DNA of 64,000 nucleotides from Streptomyces sp. NBC_00572 (GTDB taxonomy: Bacteria; Actinomycetota; Actinomycetes; Streptomycetales; Streptomycetaceae): assembly GCF_026341815.1 (NCBI RefSeq), contig NZ_JAPENX010000001.1:5022001-5086000 (forward strand). Reading direction: 5' to 3'. The notes below the pieces were generated by a model that was given only the letters and a program-made list of their open reading frames with translations, was not told where the DNA came from and searched no databases. Position numbers and translations under genes: made by a program. Shown piece by piece: positions 34,782 through 42,639 of this stretch. Position 1 is the first letter of the stretch. The number at the start of each line of letters is the position of its first letter.

Positions 34782-34796
34782 GCGTACGGTCCGATC

Positions 34797-36188
34797 ATGG
34801 ATCTCACCGGCGGCTTCACGCTCGACCATTCCTCCTCCACAGCTGCTCCTTCCTCCGGCGCTCCTCGCATCGGGGCTCCGTCCACCCGCGCTTCGACCAC
34901 CTGTGCTTCGTCCACCCGGGCTCCTTCCGTCGGAGCTGCTTCCGGAGCCGCCTCGGCGGGGGCCCCGCCCCGGCTGCCGTCGCAGGGTGGGGCCGAGCGT
35001 CGGGCGGAAGGCGGGTCCGCGCGGCTCGCCGAGGGCGGATCCGCCGGTGGGGGAGGGGGCAGGGGACTCCGGAAGCGGCCCGCCGTCACCGAGCTGCGGC
35101 TCTCCGCTTTCGCGGGTCACCGTTCCGCCGTGCACGCGCTGGGCCCCGTCACCCTCTTCGCCGGGCCCAGCGGCAGCGGCAAGTCCACCACCCTGCGGGC
35201 GTACGAGGCGCTGGCCCGGCTCGGTGCCGGTGACACGCTCGACGAGGTGTTTCCCGATGCCGTCGACTGCGTCCCCGAGCGGGCCCGGCCCGACGCCCAG
35301 GGCAGGCGCGGGTTTCGCATCGGGTGCACGGTCGACGGACCCGAAGGCCCCGTCCACCTGGACCTCGCCGTGCAGGCCGAACCCCGGCTCCGTATCGTCG
35401 GCGAGCGGCTCACCGGGCGCGGCCGCACCCTCCTCGCCACCGCGCTGCGCGATCCGGGCCGCACCACCGTCCAGGCCGAGTGGCACACGGCCGGCACCAC
35501 CCCCGTCACACGGGCACCGTTCCCCGACGACCTCCTCGGTACGGCGCTGCTGCCGCTGCGCGTCGCGGGCAAGACGCCCGGGCAACTGGAGGTCCTGGCC
35601 GCCGCCGAGCAGGTCGTGATCGGACTGCGGTCCGCCTTCGCCTGCGACCCCAGGCCCGAGGGCATGCGGGCTCCCGTACCGCCGGGCGAGGGGCGGCTGC
35701 GGCGCGGCTGCGGCAACCTCGCCGAAGTCCTGCACCGCACCCATACGGACTGCCCGCGCCGTCACCACCGCCTCGCGGCCGTCGCGGGAGCGGGCTGCTC
35801 GGGACCCGTCACCGGGCTCGGCGTGCAGGAACTCCCGGAGGGCGCGGTCCGGGCGGTCCTCGAACGGGGCGGCAGGCCCGCGACGCCGCTCGGGCGGCTC
35901 GGGGACGGGGAACTGCGCTATCTGGCGCTCGCGCTCACCCTGCTCACGGGCCCCGGCGTCCTGGAGATGGACCGGATCGCCGAGGTGCCCGACGCCATGC
36001 AGTCCCTGACGCTGCTCGCCGACGGCCTCGACCGCGACCTCGACGCACGGCAGGTGGGCGAACTGCTCGGTCTCGCCACGGGCATCGCCGCCGACGGACA
36101 CATCCGGGTCGCCGGCGCGGTCGGGGACCGGACGGCGGCGCAGGCGCGACGGATGCCCGGGGTGACGGTGGTAGACCTGGGCACGTGA
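34797..36188 (+). CDS. AAA/RecF-like ATPase
   Basis: 463 aa from ATG 34797. The first 95 residues are Ala/Ser/Gly-rich and probably disordered. The ATPase core then starts with LRLSAFAGHRSAVHALGPVT and Walker A GPSGSGKST, the arrangement of OLD/RecF-like ATPases. A signature-like LGDGELRYLALALTLLTGP precedes the Walker B-type GVLEMDRIAEV. The substrate and partner are unknown. Its stop overlaps the start of a MazG-like pyrophosphohydrolase gene (GTGA), so both products may act in the same process, such as nucleotide or DNA quality control. Confidence 0.82.
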   Translation: MDLTGGFTLDHSSSTAAPSSGAPRIGAPSTRASTTCASSTRAPSVGAASGAASAGAPPRLPSQGGAERRAEGGSARLAEGGSAGGGGGRGLRKRPAVTELRLSAFAGHRSAVHALGPVTLFAGPSGSGKSTTLRAYEALARLGAGDTLDEVFPDAVDCVPERARPDAQGRRGFRIGCTVDGPEGPVHLDLAVQAEPRLRIVGERLTGRGRTLLATALRDPGRTTVQAEWHTAGTTPVTRAPFPDDLLGTALLPLRVAGKTPGQLEVLAAAEQVVIGLRSAFACDPRPEGMRAPVPPGEGRLRRGCGNLAEVLHRTHTDCPRRHHRLAAVAGAGCSGPVTGLGVQELPEGAVRAVLERGGRPATPLGRLGDGELRYLALALTLLTGPGVLEMDRIAEVPDAMQSLTLLADGLDRDLDARQVGELLGLATGIAADGHIRVAGAVGDRTAAQARRMPGVTVVDLGT

Positions 36189-36673
36189 CGGACAACGACG
36201 TAGCGGGACTGCAGCGCAGGCTGGCCGAATTCGCGGCCTCCCGCGACTGGCAGCCCTACCACACGCCCAAGAACCTGGCGGCGGCGCTCAGCGTGGAGGC
36301 GGCCGAACTCCTGGAGATTTTCCAGTGGTTGACCCCCGAGCAGGCGGAGCGGGTGATGGACGACCCCGAGTCGGCGCACCGCGTCGCCGACGAGGTGGCG
36401 GACGTGCTCGCTTATCTCCTCCAGTTCTGCGAGGTGCTCGGGGTCGATCCGCTGGCCGCGCTCGCGGCCAAGATCGACCGGAACGAGGTCCGATTTCCCG
36501 CTCGGGGGCGGGGCGGAGAGCGAGGCGACGGGCTGGGCGAAGGACTGGGCGGAGAGCGAGACGAACGGCTGGGCGAAGGGCCGGCTGGAGAAGGGGGCGG
36601 AGGGGGAGGCGGAGACGGGGGCGGAGAGGGGAAAGAAGGGGATTCGATCAAGGATCGTCACTCTTCGGAGTGA
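36185..36673 (+). CDS. MazG-like nucleotide pyrophosphohydrolase
   Basis: 162 aa from GTG 36185, overlapping the ATPase stop by 4 nt. Residues 5-100 match the RS21-C6/DCTPP1-type all-alpha NTP pyrophosphohydrolase: FAASRDWQPYHTPKNLAAAL, metal ligands in SVEAAELLEIFQW and RVADEVADVLAYLLQF, then the closing AAKIDRNEVRFP. It should hydrolyse (d)NTPs, perhaps modified ones, to the monophosphate. The last 60 residues are a Gly/Glu/Arg repeat tail (GERGDGLGEGLGGER-like) produced by repetitive DNA at 36500-36640, unusual for this family. Confidence 0.88.
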   Translation: MTDNDVAGLQRRLAEFAASRDWQPYHTPKNLAAALSVEAAELLEIFQWLTPEQAERVMDDPESAHRVADEVADVLAYLLQFCEVLGVDPLAALAAKIDRNEVRFPARGRGGERGDGLGEGLGGERDERLGEGPAGEGGGGGGGDGGGEGKEGDSIKDRHSSE

Positions 36674-36800
36674 TCGACTTTTCCCCGTCGAGCCTCCTGT
36701 CCACAGATTTCCGAATTCCCCTGCTGTTGGGGCTCAGGCCGCCTCACTCTGGGTAGTGGACTGAGTGGGCAGATAAGTCGTACGAACGGGGGCGACGTTG

Positions 36801-37286
36801 ATGGAAGCGGAGCGACTCATCGCGCTTGGCCGGCACGGGCTGGCCGAGAGCGGGACGGCGCAGGACATCGTGGCGGAGGCCTGGCAGGCGCAGGCGCTCG
36901 CGCAGGCGATAGGGAACCATCTGGCGCTCTGCGGGCCGCAGGAGTTGCGTGGCGAGGCGCGGGGGCTGAGCGAGATCGGGGAGTACCCGGCGTGGGGCGC
37001 CGCTGGGCCGCGTGCGGCCCAGCTGACCGAAGTGGCGGACCCGCGGGGGGCGTTGACCGCGCTCGGGGAGCTGCTCGGGGAGGTCGGCATCGCGCTGGTC
37101 GGCGTGGCCTGTGCCACGGATGACGAGGGGCTCTACTGGCAGTGCATCGAGGCCATCGACGCCGCCGACGAGTCGAGCGACCGGGTCCGCGGGATGCTGC
37201 GGCGCCTGGCCGTGCGGGACGGGGAGCGGGCCCGCCCGCCCGACCCCGCCCGGGGCCGCGCGGGCCCCGGCCGGGGCCGCTGGTGA
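36801..37286 (+). CDS. Streptomyces conserved hypothetical protein
   Basis: 161 aa from ATG 36801 (a TTG three nt upstream is also possible). A helical, soluble protein: AERLIALGRHGLAESGTAQD, VAEAWQAQALAQAIGNHLAL, then GLYWQCIEAIDAADESSDRV. I believe this belongs to a domain of unknown function found widely in Streptomyces (possibly DUF6099), but no role is known. The C-terminal 20 residues are Pro/Arg/Gly-rich and not conserved-looking. It stands alone between the MazG-like gene and the M1 peptidase. Confidence 0.72.
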   Translation: MEAERLIALGRHGLAESGTAQDIVAEAWQAQALAQAIGNHLALCGPQELRGEARGLSEIGEYPAWGAAGPRAAQLTEVADPRGALTALGELLGEVGIALVGVACATDDEGLYWQCIEAIDAADESSDRVRGMLRRLAVRDGERARPPDPARGRAGPGRGRW

Positions 37287-37386
37287 ACGGCGTGTGGCGC
37301 TCGGTGCGTCCAGAAGCCCTCCGCCTGGGGATCACCCGCCTGCGAGTCCCCCGTCGGAACTCTCCCGTCCGGGTGCGGGGGCGTTC

Positions 37387-37402
37387 TAGCGTGGCTGTCA
37401 TG
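37387..37402 (+). promoter_or_regulatory. Candidate leaderless -10 box for the M1 peptidase
   Basis: TAGCGT at 37387-37392 is followed seven nt later by the ATG at 37400, the spacing seen in leaderless Streptomyces genes. No good -35 element is visible, so this is tentative. It supports ATG 37400 over the in-frame GTG 37391. Confidence 0.4.
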
Positions 37403-38800
37403 ACCTCGCTCAGGTTTTGGCGGGCGCCGTTGCTCGCCCTCGTGGCCGCCCTGTTGCTGGTTCCCCAGGCAGCCATGGCGCAGGACCCCGTGGAACCCGC
37501 GGACTCGGCGGCCCCTGTGCGGGTGGCGACACCGGACCGGCCTTCGTACGACGTGGTGCTGCGTGCCGACGACGACGGCTCGCGCTGGACCGGTCGCCAG
37601 ACGGTGTCCTTCCGCAACGCCTCCCGCACTCCGCTGAGTTCGGTCGACGTGCGGCTGTGGGGCAACGGCGCCGAGGGCTGCGGAGCCCCCGGCAGCCCGT
37701 CCCCGGTCCGGGTGGGCGGGGTCGCCGGAGGCACCCCGCGACCGCTCGACGTGGACTGCACCGCGCTGCGGATCGACCTGCCCGCGCCGCTGCCGTACGG
37801 GGCGCGGGCGAGCGTCTCCTTCGACGTCGCGATCAGCGTCCCGGACCGGGTCCACCGCTTCGGCAAGGACGGCGCGTACCGCTACCTGGGCAACGCGCTG
37901 CCCCTGCTCGCCGTGCGCGACGCGCAGGGCCGGCGCCTCGACCCGGACGTCGGCTTCGGCGAGAGCTTCCACACCCTGACCGGTGACTTCCGGGTCGTCC
38001 TCGACCACCCCGGCACGCTCGTCGTGCCCGCGACGGGCACCACCACCCGGCGCGCGGGCGCACCCGGCCGCACGATCAGCACCAGTGTCGCGCGCGGGGT
38101 GCGGGACTTCGCGTGGGCGGCGGGTCCCTTCGGTTCGAAGACGGTGACCAGTCCCGGCGGGATCCGGCTGAACGCGTACTGGACCGCCACCACGTCCCCC
38201 GAGGGCATCGCGAAGGCTCTGCGGGAGGGCGCCGGCTCCGTCGACGAGTTCGGGAAGCGGTTCGGGCGCTACCCGTACGGAGAGCTCGACCTCGTCATGA
38301 GCGACCACCTCGACGACTTCGGCAGCATGGAGTTCCCGGGCCTCGTCCTGCTGTGGACCGAACCGGAGGAGTCGGGCGCCGTCCACGAGATAGCCCACCA
38401 GTGGTTCTACGGCATCGTCGGAAACGACCAGTTCGCCGCGCCCTGGCTGGACGAGTCCTTCGCCCAGTACGCGACGCTGCTGTACTACCGGGAGGACACC
38501 GCCACCTGCTGGGAGGACCAGGGGCAGTGGCCCGGCGACGAGGCCGCCCTCACCCGGTCCATGGCCTACTACGCGGACGGTCACCGTTCGGAGTACGGCG
38601 CGGTCGTCTACAGACGTGGCTCCTGCGCCCTGCACGATCTGGAACGTGCCCTGGGCGGCCCCGCGATGGCGCGCATGCTGCGCGGCTACGTGCGGGACCA
38701 CTGGCTGGGTGTCGCCACCACCGCGGACTTCAAGCGCGCGGCACAGGCAGCGACGGCGAAGGACCTCGGCCCGTTCTGGACGGAGCACAGGATCCACTGA
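37400..38800 (+). CDS. Secreted M1-family metallopeptidase
   Basis: 466 aa with a Sec signal peptide (RFWRAPLLALVAALLLVPQA, cleavage near AMA-QD). Residues 45-210 form the N-terminal beta-sandwich of aminopeptidase-N-like enzymes. The gluzincin site HEIAHQWF (His329, Glu330, His333) is followed by the second zinc-ligand motif PWLDESFAQY. The substrate-positioning GAMEN-type sequence reads FGSMEFPGLVLL here. The family's usual C-terminal helical domain is short. It should remove N-terminal residues from peptides outside the cell. Confidence 0.92.
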   Translation: MTSLRFWRAPLLALVAALLLVPQAAMAQDPVEPADSAAPVRVATPDRPSYDVVLRADDDGSRWTGRQTVSFRNASRTPLSSVDVRLWGNGAEGCGAPGSPSPVRVGGVAGGTPRPLDVDCTALRIDLPAPLPYGARASVSFDVAISVPDRVHRFGKDGAYRYLGNALPLLAVRDAQGRRLDPDVGFGESFHTLTGDFRVVLDHPGTLVVPATGTTTRRAGAPGRTISTSVARGVRDFAWAAGPFGSKTVTSPGGIRLNAYWTATTSPEGIAKALREGAGSVDEFGKRFGRYPYGELDLVMSDHLDDFGSMEFPGLVLLWTEPEESGAVHEIAHQWFYGIVGNDQFAAPWLDESFAQYATLLYYREDTATCWEDQGQWPGDEAALTRSMAYYADGHRSEYGAVVYRRGSCALHDLERALGGPAMARMLRGYVRDHWLGVATTADFKRAAQAATAKDLGPFWTEHRIH

Positions 38801-38825
38801 GCGCCCGGCCGGGGCCGGACGGCCC

Positions 38826-39071
38826 CTAGAGCTGGTGGGGCTCGTGCCCGTCGCGGTCGGCACGGCCCGGACCGGCACGGTCCGGGTCGAGGCGGTCGGA
38901 CGTGGACTGGAGGTCGGCGTCCAGCTGGGTCAGGTCGGCGGAGAGCGCCGCCATCAGTTCCTCCATCTGCTGGAGCAGGCCCTTGGGGGCACCGGCGCCC
39001 TTCTGCTCGGGCACGGATTGCGGCACCGGCTGCTGGGGGACGGCCTGCTCCGGCGCGGCTTCCTGGGACAT
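38826..39071 (-). CDS. Small hypothetical protein with Gln/Glu/Pro-rich N-terminus
   Basis: 81 aa from ATG 39071 with GAGGAGG upstream. Residues 1-25 consist of PEQ and PQQ-type repeats. Residues 28-60 form one amphipathic helix (KGLLQQMEELMAALSADLTQ). The rest is charged. It looks real from its ribosome site and coding bias but I do not recognise it. It is convergent with the M1 peptidase gene, 25 nt away. Confidence 0.6.
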   Translation of the reverse strand: MSQEAAPEQAVPQQPVPQSVPEQKGAGAPKGLLQQMEELMAALSADLTQLDADLQSTSDRLDPDRAGPGRADRDGHEPHQL

Positions 39072-39481
39072 GGGGGCCTCCTCGGCCCGGACCCCGCCGC
39101 CGAGGACGGGGCCGCGAGAGAGAGCGACGCACCGGCAGCGGCCGCCGGCGCGCGGGCCGGGCGGTCCGGCTCCGCCCGAGCCAACGACGGGCGCCGGGCC
39201 CCGGTCACTGGCCGGGCGGACGCGGCCCGCCGGGGGGCGGGATATTCACCCGACCGGGCCGGGGCGCACAAGGAGCTGACGGAGAGGTTGACACGCACCC
39301 GACGGTGCAGGTAGCGCGGCGTCCAACAAGCTGACGTGTTCGGGGTGCCGGCAACGGGGCCATGATCCGGGCGCCAGAGGTAGCGGGACGAGGTCCGCGG
39401 CTGCCAACACCCGGGCCTCACGGTCCGGAAGGCCGGACGGTCGTCTTCCCGGGGGCACCCGGTACAGCCGGCCGAAGTCAC
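39072..39481. other. Intergenic region before tRNA-Arg
   Basis: About 410 nt without a supported gene. It contains the promoter side of the small leftward gene and the upstream region of the tRNA. Open frames crossing the tRNA are artefacts. Confidence 0.5.
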
Positions 39482-39555
39482 GGTCTCGTAGCTCAACTGG
39501 ACAGAGCGCCGGCCTACGGAGCCGGAGGCTGGGGGTTCGAATCCTCCCGGGACCA
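39482..39555 (+). tRNA. tRNA-Arg (anticodon ACG)
   Basis: 74 nt forming a full cloverleaf. The acceptor stem is GGTCTCG with CGGGACC, with one G-T pair. The D-arm is GCTC-AACTGGACA-GAGC. The anticodon stem CCGGC/GCCGG encloses CTACGGA with anticodon ACG. The T-arm GGGGG-TTCGAAT-CCTCC follows. The discriminator is A; CCA is not encoded. It reads CGN arginine codons, most often after A34-to-I editing. Confidence 0.95.
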
Positions 39556-39716
39556 CAGAGTTGCTGTGTAGCCCCTGCCTCGACGCCCACAGCCGGGAGG
39601 CATGCCACAGCGACACCCACCCTGGCGTGTATTCGAGGTGGGCGGGCACCTAGGGCCCGCAAGAATCGGCGCAGCCCGCGTGACGTCCGGATGGGCCCTG
39701 ACGGCGGGTGACACGA

Positions 39717-39751
39717 CGAAGGGGCGACCTCGTGATGAGGCCGCCCCTTCG
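39717..39751 (-). terminator. Hairpin terminator
   Basis: A 10-bp stem CGAAGGGGCG/CGCCCCTTCG extends inward with CCTC/GAGG around a GTGAT loop, with one mismatch. It lies seven nt past the stop of the small leftward membrane protein and so should end that transcript. Confidence 0.75.
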
Positions 39752-39758
39752 TGCGTTG

Positions 39759-39977
39759 CTAGTGGCTGCGCTTCAGGTGGCTGAGCACACCGAGCCCGCC
39801 CATTGCGGCAACGCCGAGCGTCGTACCTCCGGCCGCCAGAGCGGCGAGCGGAGTTGCGTTAAGCAGCGTTACCACCGTGAAGGCGAGGAGCCCGACGAGC
39901 GCGGCACTGAGACCCACGATCGCCAGATCGCGGCCCGGGTGAGCGCACGTCTGCGGCGTCGCCTGCGTGGTAGTCAT
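39759..39977 (-). CDS. Small two-helix membrane protein, mobile-element type
   Basis: 72 aa from ATG 39977. A short hydrophilic N-terminus (TTTQATPQTCAHPGRD) is followed by two hydrophobic helices (LAIVGLSAALVGLLAFTVVT and the Ala/Gly-rich second one) and a basic end HLKRSH. Such tiny membrane proteins occur in Streptomyces integrative elements and plasmids near transfer genes. A strong hairpin terminator follows it. Its place between two tRNA genes suggests a leftover of an integrated element, but the family assignment is weak. Confidence 0.6.
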   Translation of the reverse strand: MTTTQATPQTCAHPGRDLAIVGLSAALVGLLAFTVVTLLNATPLAALAAGGTTLGVAAMGGLGVLSHLKRSH

Positions 39978-40182
39978 GAAGCTGTCCTCCTGCGTCGTCT
40001 GCGAACACGTCAGATCGCGGTACGGCGTGAGGCCGTTGCCGTGGATCTGATGAGGCGCGCGACAGGCTCTAAGGAGCCTGGGACCGTTCGGTCGACGGTC
40101 GCCCCGCGCACAAAAGAGCCGACACATTCACTCCAACGGGTAGACAGGCCCCGCCAGGATAGCAGCACTAACGCTCTTGCAA

Positions 40183-40254
40183 CGGAACGTAGTTCAGCGG
40201 TAGAGCGCCCGCTTTGGGAGCGGGAGGCCGCAGGTTCGATCCCTGCCGTTCCGA
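40183..40254 (+). tRNA. tRNA-Pro (anticodon TGG)
   Basis: 72 nt. The acceptor stem is CGGAACG with CGTTCCG, fully paired. The D-arm is GTTC-AGCGGTA-GAGC. The anticodon stem CCCGC/GCGGG encloses TTTGGGA with anticodon TGG. The T-arm GCAGG-TTCGATC-CCTGC follows. The discriminator is A; CCA is not encoded. tRNA-Pro genes are known integration sites of Streptomyces elements such as pSAM2. Confidence 0.95.
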
Positions 40255-40255
40255 C

Positions 40256-40453
40256 TCAGTGACCCCACACTTCAGGCCCGCCCCCGCGCCACTCGATCGG
40301 CGGCCATGTCTCGGTGTCGAGCCACCCGGCGCGACGGAGGAACTCGACGACATCGGTTAGCGAGAACGCCATCCCCGAGATTTCGCCGTCGATGCGCACA
40401 CGACGGCCCCCGTCCTCGTCGGGCGGGTAGACGACGACATGCGGGTCACTCAT
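40256..40453 (-). CDS. Small conserved protein next to tRNA-Pro
   Basis: 65 aa from ATG 40453, ending two nt from the 3' end of tRNA-Pro on the other strand. It reads SDPHVVVYPPDEDGGRRVRI, then SLTDVVEFLRRAGWLDT and ends EWRGGGPEVWGH. I recall this YPP...GGRRVR...DVVEFLRRAG pattern as a small protein common in Streptomyces, often beside phage or integrative-element genes. No function is known. Its position flush with the tRNA suggests that an element once used this tRNA end. Confidence 0.7.
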   Translation of the reverse strand: MSDPHVVVYPPDEDGGRRVRIDGEISGMAFSLTDVVEFLRRAGWLDTETWPPIEWRGGGPEVWGH

Positions 40454-40523
40454 GACCCCACCGCGCGACGCGTGAGAGCGGCCCGCACGCTGACCCGGGC
40501 CATACAGGCGACTAGGAGCCGAC

Positions 40524-40625
40524 ATGCCCCGAGTGAACGTCCCGCTGAACACCCCGACCCGCGGCGGCGTCTCTCTGACGACGACCCCGGGCGACGCGGA
40601 TTCTCGACCACGAGGTCCTCAATGA
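40524..40625 (+). CDS. Very short ORF, possibly a phage-gene fragment
   Basis: 33 codons from ATG 40524 with AGGAG seven nt upstream. The start PRVNVPLNTPTRGGVSL resembles the beginning of a small Streptomyces prophage protein as I remember it; the rest is missing. It stops 50 nt before a strong terminator. It may be a truncated remnant rather than a working gene. Confidence 0.35.
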   Translation: MPRVNVPLNTPTRGGVSLTTTPGDADSRPRGPQ

Positions 40626-40674
40626 AGGAGGCGCGCGGCGTGCTGCCGGAGCTCCAGCGTGCCTGACCCTGCCG

Positions 40675-40720
40675 GCCCCGGTCGTCCTCTTCCCCTGTGG
40701 AGGGCGGCCGGGGCTTCTTC
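40675..40720 (+). terminator. Rho-independent-like terminator
   Basis: GCCCCGGTCGTCCTC (40675-40689) pairs with GAGGGCGGCCGGGGC (40700-40714), using two G-U pairs, over a 10-nt loop and is followed by TTCTTC. It ends transcription from the tRNA-Pro side before the oxidoreductase gene. Confidence 0.75.
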
Positions 40721-40756
40721 GTGCCACGATGAAGGTATCCGCAGGTCAGGCCACGT

Positions 40757-41611
40757 ATGCAAGCTAGGTGGCAACGTGCTATGTTCTTCCGTTCCGACCA
40801 CTACCTCAGCATGGGTTCCGCCGACGGGTTGCCCGGACCGACGGACGCCTGGATCACCCTGGCCGGGCTCGCCCGGGAGACCAAGCGGATGCGCCTCGGC
40901 ACTTTGATGACGGCCGGGACCTTCCGGCTCCCGGGTGTGCTCGCGATCCAGGTCGCCCGGGTGGACCGGATGTCCGGCGGGCGGGTCGAACTCGGGCTCG
41001 GCGCGGGCTGGTTCGAGGAGGAGCACAAGGCCTACGGCATTCCGTTCCCGAAGGAGAGGTTCGGCCGCCTGGAGGAGCAGCTGGCGATCGTCACCGGCCT
41101 GTGGGAGACCGCGACCGGCAAGACCTTCAGCTTCGAGGGGGAGTTCTATCAGCTCAGCGACTCCCCGGCGCTGCCCAAGCCCGCCCAGGACCGGATCCCG
41201 GTGCTGATCGGCGGGCACGGCGCGAGCCGTACGCCTCGCCTGGCCGCGCGGTACGCGGACGAGTTCAACATCCCGTTCGCCTCCGTGGAGGACAGCGAGC
41301 GCCAGTTCGGCCGGGTCCGGGCCGCGGCGGAGGAGGCCGGGCGGGCGCCCGACGACCTGGTGTACTCCAACGCGCTGATCGTCTGCGTCGGCAGGGACGA
41401 CGCAGAGGTGGCCCGCCGGGCCGCCGCCATCGGGCGGGACGTGGACGAGCTGAAGGCGAACGGTCTCGCGGGTTCGCCCGCCGAGGTCGTCGACAAGATC
41501 GGGCGGTACGCGGCGATCGGTTCCTCCCGGGTCTACCTCCAGGTCCTCGACCTGGACGACCTGGACCACCTGGAGCTGATCTCCGCGCAGGTCCAGTCGC
41601 AGCTGGGATGA
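40757..41611 (+). pseudogene. F420-dependent LLM oxidoreductase, 5'-truncated
   Basis: 284 codons from ATG 40757. From MFFRSDHYLSMGSADGLPGP on, the sequence follows the luciferase-like, F420-dependent family closely (MRLGTLMTAGTFRLPGVLAI, GGRVELGLGAGWFEEEH, IPVLIGGHGASRTP). Full-length relatives have about 30 more residues before FFRSDHY, forming the first strand and helix of the TIM barrel. Here they are replaced by eight unrelated residues (MQARWQRA). The loss coincides with the end of the tRNA-Pro-associated segment. The protein may be made but is unlikely to fold normally. Without the truncation it would be a normal gene. Confidence 0.75.
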
Positions 41612-41621
41612 GGGGGATCCG

Positions 41622-42566
41622 ATGAAGCCGGTCCGTACGCTCGCCGAGGCCCTCGACGCGGGGGTGCTCGTCCTCGACGGTGGGCTCTCCAACCAGCTGG
41701 AAGCTCAGGGCTGCGACCTCTCGGACGCGCTCTGGTCCGCGCGGCTGCTGGCCGACGGGCCCGAGCAGATCGAGGCGGCGCACGCGGCGTACGTACGGGC
41801 CGGTGCCCGGGTCCTCATCACCTCCAGCTACCAGGCCACCTTCGAGGGCTTCGCCCGGCGGGGCGTGGACCGGGAGGAGGCGGCGCGGCTCCTCGCGCGG
41901 AGCGTGGAGCTCGCCCGCACCGCTGCGGCGGTCGTGGGGGAGGAGGTGTGGGTCGCCGGGTCCGTGGGGCCGTACGGCGCGATGCTCGCGGACGGCAGCG
42001 AGTACCGGGGACGGTACGGGCTGTCCGTACGGGAACTGGAGGTGTTCCACCAGCCCCGGATCGAGGTGCTCGCGGCGGCGGAGCCGGACGTCCTGGCCCT
42101 TGAGACCGTTCCGGACGTCGAGGAGGCGGAGGCGCTGCTGCGGGCGGCGGAGGGGTGCGGGGTGCCCGTGTGGCTCTCCTACACCGTCGAAGGCGGGCGG
42201 ACCCGGGCGGGGCAGGACCTGGCGGAGGCCTTCGCGGTGGCCGCGGGGAACGACCGGGTCGTCGCCGTCGGGGTCAACTGCTGCGATCCGGCGGATGCCG
42301 GGCCCGCGGTGGAGCTGGCCGCCGCCGTGACCGGGAAACCGGCCGTGGTCTACCCCAACAGCGGCGAGCGGTGGGACGCCCGCGCGAGGGGCTGGCGCGG
42401 CGACATCGCCTTCGACCCGTCCCGCGCCTGCGGCTGGGCCGCGTCCGGCGCCCGGCTCATCGGCGGCTGCTGCCGGGTCGGCCCGGAGACGATCACCGCC
42501 CTTGCCGCCACCCTTGACGCCCCCGTGTCCGGCGACCCGGCCCGGCACACCGACCGGGGGGACTGA
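41622..42566 (+). CDS. mmuM: Homocysteine S-methyltransferase (MmuM-like)
   Basis: 314 aa from ATG 41622, 10 nt behind the oxidoreductase, with GAGGGGGATCCG upstream. The TIM-barrel methyltransferase starts LVLDGGLSNQLEAQG. Zinc ligands are the Cys of VGVNCCDP and the pair in LIGGCCRVGPE. It should make methionine from homocysteine using S-methylmethionine or S-adenosylmethionine. The next gene, hen1, begins 73 nt later behind its own promoter. Confidence 0.93.
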   Translation: MKPVRTLAEALDAGVLVLDGGLSNQLEAQGCDLSDALWSARLLADGPEQIEAAHAAYVRAGARVLITSSYQATFEGFARRGVDREEAARLLARSVELARTAAAVVGEEVWVAGSVGPYGAMLADGSEYRGRYGLSVRELEVFHQPRIEVLAAAEPDVLALETVPDVEEAEALLRAAEGCGVPVWLSYTVEGGRTRAGQDLAEAFAVAAGNDRVVAVGVNCCDPADAGPAVELAAAVTGKPAVVYPNSGERWDARARGWRGDIAFDPSRACGWAASGARLIGGCCRVGPETITALAATLDAPVSGDPARHTDRGD

Positions 42567-42639
42567 ACCTCCGTCCGCGTGGGCCTGGCGCGCGGAAAAT
42601 GCCTGGTCGGGAGGGCAGCGGCGAACCATACTCGGAAGT

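Noticed and set aside
39246..39714. Leftward frames across tRNA-Arg reading like PGRIRTPSLRLRRP or REDSNPQPPAP
   Set aside because: Classic spurious translation of a tRNA gene; the tRNA itself folds perfectly at 39482-39555.
40168..40353. Leftward frame with GSNLRPPAPKAGALPLNYVP
   Set aside because: Well-known false protein from translating the antisense of a tRNA, here tRNA-Pro at 40183-40254.
40757..41611. LLM oxidoreductase as an ordinary full-length gene
   Set aside because: The conserved N-terminal strand and helix before FFRSDHY are absent in all upstream frames, so it is listed as truncated.
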